64,000 bases of DNA from assembly GCA_958295665.1 (NCBI GenBank), contig OY282560.1, positions 142,840,091-142,904,090 on the forward strand. Reading direction: 5' to 3'. Below the pieces are notes generated by a model, which was not told the DNA's origin, ran no database searches, and worked only from the letters and a program-made list of their open reading frames with translations. This stretch comes from Tipula vernalis (lineage: Eukaryota; Arthropoda; Insecta; Diptera; Tipulidae). A program made the translations under genes and the position numbers. The stretch's first letter is position 1. Each line of letters opens with the position of its first letter. Positions 56,844-64,000 of this stretch are shown here, one piece after another.

Positions 56844-57862
56844 CTATACCTTATCCTTGGGCTCTGAAAAGCATTGTTCTCCCTTTTTAGGGTGTGATTG
56901 TGCCACCCTGCCCCTTGGGCTTAAGCCGTGGCTTTTCCCCTTTTTACCTTGGCTCGGTCTTGGCCTTGCCACACCTGGTGTGCTAGGCCTATTTGTCCCG
57001 CCATGCTCTGAGGTATCTCTAGCGCGTACCACGTCTTTCGCTGCTGCCATCTTTGGTGGTTCCTGTCCCCTCCGCTCGACCCCTCTTGTGGTATACCCAT
57101 CCCTAGTTTTTTCCTTCTTAGGGCGAAAGTGTACGGCGCCGAATATCCAATTTACTCTATAGTTAGAGCTTTTGAGGATCTCCGTTGTTTTGTGAGAAAC
57201 GGACATGGTCACCTGGAGGAGGTTGCCCTCCCGCTCCTTCCTCGCCACAACCCTCCAGTCCGCTCCTCCCAATTCTTAATTTTGAATTGCCAATCGGCGA
57301 AGTATCTTTTCATCCGTCTCCTTGCCGCAACGTGGCAAGTATACGAAGAAGATCTTGGGGCGAGGAAGCTCGTCTTCCTTGACCACTTTGATGTTTGCCC
57401 CTTTGATGGCTTAACCTCCTCTCCCGTTTTGGTGTTTGACCTTTAGGGGTAGATCCGTTTGACCGGCTCCGCTTATTGGTTCTATTAGGATCATTAGGAT
57501 CTATGTCCTTTATTTTTGTTCGGCACTGTTCAACGGCGACATCGTGAAGCACACTGTTTTAAGTGGGCCAGGCGCTTCCTTGCGACACCGCTAAGGCGTG
57601 TCCTTTTTTTGTTTTCAAGCTCGAGGCCCGCGAGATTCTCTCTAACCTCTGTTGTTGTTGATGTTGATTGGGTCTCAACTTGTACTGGCAAATGAGTGCC
57701 ATGAGTCGGTGAGCCAAACACGGTGTCCATGCTAGAGCAGTTGCTCTCGTTATCTGAAAAAGTTATTTCGGTAGCAGCGCCTTGTAGGTCCTTGTCATCT
57801 ACCGAGGCTGGTGCATTTAGAGGAGCACCGCCCTCATAGTTTTGTATTTTATTTCTGTCCAT
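56844..57862 (-). pseudogene. LOA-like ORF1 (gag-like), two frameshifts
   Basis: It starts with ATG at 57862 (MDRNKIQNYEGGAPLNAPAS). An acidic, Ser/Thr-rich N-terminus leads to a basic middle (KKRTRLSGVARKRLAHLKQC; RTNKRSRSNGSTPKGQTPKR). After another shift there is a folded-looking part (GADWRVVARKEREGNLLQVT; LKSSNYRVNWIFGAVHF) and a basic Gly/Pro/Arg-rich end. No CCHC knuckles are visible. Its stop TAG is at 56846-56844. By family it should be the RNA-binding protein of the particle. Confidence 0.75.
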
Positions 57863-58310
57863 ACATTAGATCTTGTTTGAGGAAGGAAGGTCCACCAGAG
57901 CAGCGCTTCTTACTGTGGTAAGGCTAAATTGAAACCGGAGGTCGCCAGGTATCCGGAGTTCCGTGCTAGAGACCAACTAACCCATGATCATTCATCCCTC
58001 GGCGCTCGTGTCTCACCTTGGATTTGGTTTTTTTTATCAAGGTTATTTCTTCCTTTAGCGTCGTACTTTAGCCTGTTGTTCTGGTAAACAAAACAACAGT
58101 TACCGGTGGTCACCACGGGGAGGTAGTACGTACACTTGCTAACCACGATTAGGTTACCCTTCACACGATCACGAGCCCCAGGCAGGACTGCCTAAAACAT
58201 GACCAGAACAGCCTGCCGGAGCTCACCCTGCTGAAGGTTACGGAGCTGGTAGTTACTACGCAGCTTGTTCCCCCCTTCACCAGACGCCAAGACCACTCAA
58301 GGGACGCCAA
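57863..58310 (-). other. 5' UTR of the LOA-like element
   Basis: A GC-richer, non-coding leader between the target duplication and the ORF1 start. Promoters of such elements are internal, near the first transcribed bases at 58310. The full leader suggests little or no 5' truncation. Confidence 0.6.
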
Positions 58311-58323
58311 GGTCTATGTTAAT
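58311..58323. repeat. 13-bp target duplication of the LOA-like element, copy 2
   Basis: GGTCTATGTTAAT, identical to 53090-53102. It overlaps the start of the rest of the BEL-2 3' LTR. Confidence 0.92.
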
Positions 58324-58452
58324 GATGACAGCCTAAAAAATCCATGCAAAAGAAAATGATTTTAATTTTTTTTTTTGTTGTTGCTGTTGTATTAAAAGTA
58401 ATGTATTTAAATACTTATCTTATTATATAGAATCAACATTGAGTTGCTTCCA
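58317..58452 (+). repeat. 3' LTR of BEL-2 (136 bp, after removal of the insert)
   Basis: TGTTAATGATGACAGCC to GAGTTGCTTCCA, matching the 5' LTR with small differences (AAAGAAAATGA against AAAAAAAATTA; GTTGTTGCTGTTG against uninterrupted GTT). Confidence 0.8.
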
Positions 58453-58596
58453 TAATCGCCACGGGTTAACGATTATCATTGTTACATTCACAAAAACTTT
58501 GATTTGACGCTTTGACATTTTGTTTATGAAATAATAATAACTACCAATACCATAGCAGATTATTTGTGTTCAGCCATAACCTGCTAAAATTCTCTC

Positions 58597-58833
58597 ATGG
58601 AGGGTTCTCATTTTTGCAGAGTGGTACATTGGTATAACTCTTTGGGCCTTCAGCCAAAATTACGGGGAGGGGGGAAGATATTTCTATTTTTTTTCAGTAT
58701 ATATATTATGAGCGATCGTACGTTGAGCGATACCAAATCGAAAATATTGGGATTGCCATGAACAATTAATACATTTGGCTATAAAAAATGCCGAAAAATC
58801 AACTGATTACAGACAGACAAATTAAATTCTTAA
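58597..58833. mobile_element. Fold-back element, copy 2 (left part missing)
   Basis: Loop and right arm match 42434-42640 closely (CATGGAGGGTTCTCATTTTT; GTGGTACATTGGTATAACTC). Next to the arm, GAGCGATCGTACGTTGAGCG replaces part of the arm sequence. The outer end reaches TTAAGAATTTAATTTG (inverted, to 58833), which defines the family terminus. Confidence 0.85.
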
Positions 58834-58839
58834 AAAATT

Positions 58840-61140
58840 AATTGCTTTGTTAACCTTGCAGACGATCATACGTAGTTTTTATCGCTCTTATCGGTTCTTC
58901 TAAGAAAGTCCTTCGGCTACACACTACTCACTAGTGTCCGTATTACCTATTTTATATTGCGTTTAATAATTTGAAAAAGCGATGCATTTCTTCTAGTTCG
59001 CTGCTTATTGGCTTGTTTTAAATTTTAAAAAGGAAATAACATCAAACGAAATTATTTCCTTTCAAGTGGTAAATAAAGTCAATTGGCTTTAATTCCATTA
59101 AACTTATGAAATTTAAAAAAACACCCCTAACAATCAGTGTAACAGTGTCTAATATTGTACATACCGACATTTTTGATTGCATATACCTATGGTATAGTTG
59201 CATATACCTATAGTATGGTATAGATGGTATGATTCTAGGGTGTCAACACCATTTCATAACTATTTCGTTAAGATAGTATACATAAATAATATATAGTATT
59301 TTTTCAGATTTGCCTCCAGACTACCCCATCGTTAAAAAAAAAATCTGAATACGTTTAACCTATTGATTTTATAAAGGATACCACAAAATTTGTTTAGTCT
59401 AACCAACTGATTAATTCGTGCCTTCCTTTGGGAATGTCAATGGTACCGCACGCAATTTTCTGTATGTAGCTTTCCTTTCAAAAGAAACCAAAAAAAAGTC
59501 AACATAAAATATTTAGGAGTGTATACTGTATTATGCTTTAGGTTAATACTATTAATGACTGTTGTCTTCTAATTTCGAATTCTATTACAAATTAATGTCT
59601 ATGAGGATTTGTTGGTGAGAATGACAAAAAAAAAAAAAAAATAAACCCAAAGTTCATCTTGAATATAGGGTGGTTTATCCAAATACCATTTGCACAATAG
59701 AATTTGTGTATAATTAATCTTGTTTGTTAATATTTATACTTTAATGAACTCTAACTCTATATCCTAAGTAAATTTCAATGTCCTTTTGTGTAACGAATAC
59801 AATGTATAATAAATTATAATTAGGTTGATTATAAACAACAATCTTCTTTTCTAACAAACAAAACTTATTGAAAGCAAGGAGCTTTTTCTTCTATATAAGT
59901 ATTATGAACCGTGAAGGAAGAAAAAATGAAAATAAGTTTTAATTTTTTTTTTAATTTAATAATTTTCTTAAAGAGCAAAAAATAAATTAAGGAGAAAATA
60001 CTTGTATGTGTATTAAGATTTGCATTTAATTATCTTATTACACATACCGTATTTCCTTCTTGTACATATAGATGTTATTATATTATAAAATGTATTGTCT
60101 TTAATAATAAGTTATAGTAAAGTTGTTTTTTACAAAAAAATTCACTGTATTAATTATACAAGATGTTCTCGGAAAAACAAACAATACACTATTATTCTTC
60201 TTCTTAAGCTTTATAAGTATGTATGATAGTAGTATGTATTATCAAAATATATAGCACATACATATGCAAGCTTCTCAAGTTTTAGTAATATCAAAACTAA
60301 CGGATACAATAACACTTCTTTGAAAGAATTACGTTGTAAATAGTAAAACATATTTTCTTTTTGTTTTTTATGTTTTGGAGTTGTTATTTACTATAAACAT
60401 ATTTATAATATTATTATTATACTTCCTTAGTCATCTAGTCTCGTATTATAACCATCATCATCTTATCATATCATATCATTGGCATTATCATTATATTTAG
60501 TTTATTTTTATTTTTACTCTTTGTCTTGTGTTGTCTTTTGTTATAGATAAGCTAATAGAAAAATGTTTGTTTCTTTTTAACATTTTTTTTTTTTTTTTTT
60601 GTATTAATAATAATAATAATAACAATATCATACAACAATTTTCTTAAAGTATTTTGCGTTACATAATGTATATTATAGAAAATTAAAAATAAATGTTATG
60701 TGTACATATAACATAGAAAAGCTTGTGAAAGGGTAAACAACGTAAGTTTAGTGTCTATGGTTTACTGTTTACTGGATAAAATACATTTAGTTTATAAATG
60801 CTTGTGGATTATGATAACAGACATTATATATGGATATAGGATATTGTTGTCTAGAATGTAGATTATGGATGAAAAAGTTGGTCAGTAGAATTAAAAACTT
60901 AATTTAATTCATTTTTTAAAGCTTTATGTTTATAATAAAATTTTTTTTTTTGGTTTTTAGCTTAATTTATTTTTTTTATTCATTTTTTAATAAAAAAAAA
61001 AAATCCGACGTTTCGACGGCACATCCCGTCCTTTTCAAGGGTACAATTTAAACTATAATTTGAAAGAATTTTATTTTGTTTATAACAAAGGGTTTTCCAA
61101 AGTAACTAGAGTTCAATTTGATATATAAAAAATACTAAGT
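58840..61140. other. AT-rich region, nothing recognised
   Basis: No gene supported. It holds a short duplication of TGCATATACCTAT near 59178-59210, several A/T runs and microsatellites, and one GC-richer patch described separately. Confidence 0.5.
61004..61043 (-). other. GC-richer patch beside an A-run, possible retroelement 3' end
   Basis: The plus strand reads TCCGACGTTTCGACGGCACA and on to CCTTTTCAAGGG right after an A-run (60992-61003). The minus-strand form (CTTGAAAAGG...GTCGAAACGTCGG) resembles tails often seen near 3' ends of Penelope-like and other retroelements. The call is by resemblance only. Confidence 0.25.
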
Positions 61141-61149
61141 TTAACAGAA

Positions 61150-61440
61150 AAATAATTATTTCGGTCTAAAAAGATTGGCTGGTCCAAAACCACTTTTCTC
61201 GCCGTTTTGAAAGTCCCTGAGTCTAAAAAAGTAAAAAGAAAAAAAAATGTCCGTCTCGTTTGGCAGTACCGATGGTATCTCGAGAACGGCTTATTCGATT
61301 TAGAATTTTTTTACGGTCTTATCTCTTTCTATGATCAAGGCCGAGATTTGAAAAGCTATTTTAACTTGTGCGCCAAGAGAGTCGGGGACCTGCCATAAGA
61401 ATTGACCCAAAATACCTGGTTATAGAAATATTAACCAATT
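61150..61440 (+). repeat. Leader of compound repeat block, copy 2
   Basis: Shares ordered blocks with 42690-43010: TTCGGTCTAAAAA, CCAAAACCACTTTTCTCG, GTTTTGAAAGTCCCTGAG and GAATTGACCCAAAATACCTG. A 63-residue frame here (61207-61398) is not conserved as an open frame in the other copy, so it is not called a gene. Confidence 0.8.
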
Positions 61441-61454
61441 TTTATACATGCTGG

Positions 61455-61650
61455 TTTGAATAATGAGTTGGGTATTGAGTTTGGGCTTGAGTTGAAGGTT
61501 AAGTTAAGGGTCAATTTGCAGGTTGAGTTCAAGTTGAGTTGGAGTTTAGTTGGGATTGGGTTAAGATATAGTGAGTAGTTTTTGATAGTTTACGGTTGGA
61601 TTAAGGGTTGAGTTGGGGGCTGTTTGCGGGTTAAGTTGGGGTTGAGATGG
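61455..61650 (+). repeat. GTTGAG-rich degenerate array, copy 2
   Basis: Units such as GAGTTGGGTATTGAGTTTGG, TTGAGTTGAAGG and GGGTTGAGTTGGGGG, as at 43.0 kb. Confidence 0.75.
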
Positions 61651-61744
61651 TAAAATAAAGCAATCTATAAAATAAAGTGAGTGTTTCTGTATATATACAG
61701 CATATGTGTATGAAATTTAAAGAAATCCACACGACTTTGTCACT

Positions 61745-62870
61745 GTTAATATCTCAAACCTGGATGGAACTTGCCTATTTCTTAATTGATTTTAGTGAAA
61801 TTTAACTTCCGCGATGGAAATGGGATTCTAAAATGTGTTTTGGATGAAGTTCTGGAATATGGCCAAGTATGATGGAACTTGCCTATCTCTCAACCGATTA
61901 TGGTGAAATTTGACATATGCATTGGAAATGGGATTCTTCATTTCCATTCTATGGAACATGCATATTTTTGAATCAATTATGATGAAATTCGGCTTGCGCA
62001 TTGTAAAGGCGATTCTAAAATGATTTTTGATGAAGTTCTGGAATATGGCTAATTATGACGGAACTTGCCTATTTCTCGACCCTTTATGATGAAATTTGAC
62101 ATGCATTGGAAATGGGATTCTAATTGAAATAAGTTCTGGAATATGGCCAAGTATTTCTCGAAGCGAACTTGCTTATTTCTCGACCAATTTTGATAAATTT
62201 CGGCTTCTCCCATTTCTAGATGAAGTTCTGGAATATGGCAAATTTTAATGAAACATGCTTATTTCCCAACAGCTTATAATTAAATTTGACATGGCATTGT
62301 TAATGGGATTCTAAAATGATTTTTCGATGAAATTCTGAAATATGGCCAAATATGAGGGAATTTGTTTATTAATTAATCGATTATGATGTAATTTGACATG
62401 TGCGTTGGAAATGGGATTCTAAAATGGTTTTTATCTAAAGTTCTGAAATATGGCCAATTACGAGGGAATTTCTCTAATTCTCAACCGATTATGATAAAAT
62501 TCGACATGTGCGTTGAAATGAAATTTTAGAATGAATTTTAAATGTAGTTCTGGAATTTGGTCACGTATGATAGAACTTGCCTATATTTCTCAACCGATTA
62601 TGACGAAATTTGATTTGTAGACTAAGTATTGGGATTCTAAAATTATTTTTACATGAAATTCTGGAGTACGGTCTGTTGGATAGAACTTGTCTATTTTTCA
62701 ACGAATTTTAATTGAATTTTACATGTGCGATGGGAAAAGGATTTTAAAATTACTTTTAGGCAAAGTTCTGGAATTTGGCCAAGTAGGATTAAGCTTTTAT
62801 ATTTCTTAACCGATTATAATTGGGATTCGATATTGGGAATGCGGGTTTAAAATAATATTTCCAATTCCAA
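61745..62870 (+). repeat. ~108-bp degenerate tandem repeat, about ten units
   Basis: The marker TTCTGGAATATGGCC and variants falls near 61851, 62037, 62135, 62227, 62334, 62442, 62549, 62660 and 62767. Most steps are 92-111 bp and one is a double step of 186. Each unit also holds CTTGCCTATTTCTCAACCGA, ATTATGATGAAATTTGACAT and TGGAAATGGGATTCTAAAAT. The units are diverged and some are truncated. No continuous frame is kept. Confidence 0.88.
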
Positions 62871-62879
62871 AACTCTGCA

Positions 62880-63240
62880 GTCCGCTACACGATATAGTTT
62901 TCTAAATATGGCCAAACTTACGGCTCTGACAGCAAATACTCAGAAAACATAACTCAAAGTTTAAAGTGAAGGATTTCTCACAACCTCGTCCAAAAATATT
63001 TTTTGTCTCACATTCCCTTTTATTCGTTGGTGTCAAAATTCATTATAATCGGCTAAAAATAACCAAGTTATATTCTTATTGACCATATTACGGAACTGGT
63101 TAAGCTTAAGCTACATTATAATAGTCAAGCTCTATCCTAATTCGCCAGTCATATAATTTGCTAAGGGTTCAATTTCATATGTAAAAGGTTCAATTTGGAA
63201 TGTAAAAGGTCCAATTTGAAATGTAAAAGGATCAACTTGA
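62880..63240. other. Spacer between two tandem arrays
   Basis: Mostly unique AT-rich sequence, ending with three short direct repeats of the form GTAAAAGGTTCAATTTG (63180-63245). Confidence 0.6.
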
Positions 63241-63244
63241 AGTG

Positions 63245-64000
63245 TAAAACCTGTATGATGGTATAATGATGTGTTGGTATGATGGTATTAAGGTATGATC
63301 CTATGATGGTATATTGGTACGTTGGTATAAGTATAAGGGTGTAGTGGTATGATGGTATTATGGTGATGGTATGATAATGATTGTATGATAGTAAGATATT
63401 ATGATGGTGTGATGGTACAATGGTATAATGTTATGATGGTATGACAGTACGATAGTATGCTGATATCATGGTAAGATGGTATATATGATGGTATGATTTT
63501 GTGAAGTTATGTTGATATAGTGTTATGATGGATTGATATTATTGTATGATAGTGTGATGGTATGATTGTATTTATCATACAACGTACGATAGTATGAAGG
63601 TATAGAGTATGATGTTATGATGGTATAATGGTATGACGGTTGGATGGTATAATGATATAATGGCCTGGCAGTATTATGGTATGATTATATGATGGTATGA
63701 TGGTATTATGGTGATGAGTATGACGGTATAGAGTATGATGTTATGACGGTATAATGGTATGACGGCTGGATGGTATAATGATATCATGGCCTGACAATAT
63801 TATGGTATGATTATATGATGGTCATTGTACCATGACGTGATGGTATGATTATAGGACGGTATGATGGTAAAGGGGTATGATGTTATGATTGTATGATGGT
63901 ACGATGGTACGAAGTCACGATGATATGGTGGTATGATGGTGTAAGGGTGTGGTGGATTGATGGTAAGGTATAGGTGGTGTGATAGTGGGATGGTTCGACG
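63245..64000 (+). repeat. TATGATGG-rich array, copy 2, runs off the window
   Basis: Over 750 bp of loosely repeated TATGATGG / GGTATGAT units like the array at 43.2 kb. Within it a larger duplication is visible: GGTATAGAGTATGATGTTAT near 63600 and a close form near 63727, followed by the same TGGATGGTATAATGATAT block. The true end lies beyond 64000. Confidence 0.85.

Larger units (their letters stand above)
53103..58310 (-). mobile_element. LOA-like non-LTR retrotransposon, near full length (5.2 kb)
   Basis: Minus-strand order: 5' UTR (58310-57863), ORF1 (57862-56844), ORF2 (56839-53189), and a short 3' UTR ending in an A-rich tail (T-run 53103-53120 on the plus strand). Perfect 13-bp target duplications flank it. 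An endonuclease-RT-RNase H layout with the FGWWPKTEQ / SVTGAMKTCPTAALE segment is characteristic of the LOA clade (within the I group). Base composition is clearly more GC-rich than the surroundings. Confidence 0.92.
48392..58452 (+). mobile_element. BEL/Pao LTR retrotransposon (BEL-2), interrupted by a LOA-like element
   Basis: Direct repeats at 48392-48524 and 58317-58452 act as LTRs. Between them are truncated gag, zinc knuckle, protease, RT, RNase H and integrase on the plus strand. A polypurine-like stretch (AACGGGGCGG, 53082-53091) lies next to the 3' LTR start. Excluding the 5.2-kb insert, the element is about 4.85 kb. The 5' LTR is joined straight to mid-gag, so the primer-binding site and gag N-terminus are lost. 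Flanking pentamers (ATAGT and TAATC) do not match. Confidence 0.88.

Noticed and set aside
56737..57162. 141-residue plus-strand frame
   Set aside because: It is the antisense shadow of the LOA-like ORF1 and the ORF2 start.

Overview
The window is about 70% A+T, has no operons, and is packed with insect-type transposable elements (piggyBac, BEL/Pao, gypsy, Jockey, LOA, mariner, hAT, fold-back elements and MITEs). This suggests an intergenic or intronic stretch of an insect nuclear genome, most likely a fly (Diptera, Brachycera). I could not establish any intact host gene, tRNA or rRNA. The best host-exon candidate is a GC-richer patch at 36.8-37.5 kb, and it is uncertain.

Layout. 0.6-3.6 kb: a dead piggyBac-like transposon on the minus strand, split by a 635-bp retroposed insert with a 23-bp target duplication. 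3.6-7.8 kb: a 3'-truncated BEL/Pao retrotransposon on the minus strand, with LTR, primer-binding site and a single gag-pol frame carrying three stop codons. 7.9-8.4 kb: a fold-back element. 9.1-13.6 kb: a two-ORF non-LTR retrotransposon on the plus strand, interrupted in its endonuclease by a 5'-truncated Jockey copy with an 11-bp target duplication. 16.6 kb: a pogo-like MITE. 18.3-19.1 kb: a mariner pseudogene. 19.55 kb: a 156-bp near-palindromic MITE. 20.2-23.6 kb: a decayed gypsy pol, split by a fold-back element that itself holds a hAT copy (8-bp duplication) and a Harbinger-type MITE (TTA duplication). 25.2-26.3 kb: a 181-bp satellite array of six monomers. 28.8-30.8 kb: two diverged, partly duplicated copies of a terminal-inverted-repeat family.

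31-48 kb is mostly AT-rich non-coding sequence. It contains a decayed RT tail, a candidate coding patch, a pair of conserved motifs at 38.2 and 40.2 kb, a perfect 40-bp palindrome at 40.9 kb, and a fold-back plus compound tandem-repeat block at 42.1-44.2 kb.

48.4-58.45 kb is the largest unit: a second BEL/Pao element with two short LTRs and an open integrase frame. Its 3' LTR was hit by a nearly complete 5.2-kb LOA-like non-LTR retrotransposon in the opposite orientation, with a 13-bp target duplication. 58.6-64 kb holds a second copy of the 42-kb fold-back family, then a second compound repeat block (GTTGAG-rich array, ~108-bp tandem repeat, TATGATGG-rich array) that runs off the end of the window.

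The region is a record of nested insertions rather than a pathway. The relative order of events can be read from the target-site duplications. No new protein-coding system is supported. The least explained structures are the compound tandem-repeat family, the two-copy fold-back family, the satellite variant pattern, the 40-bp palindrome and the paired motif at 38/40 kb.
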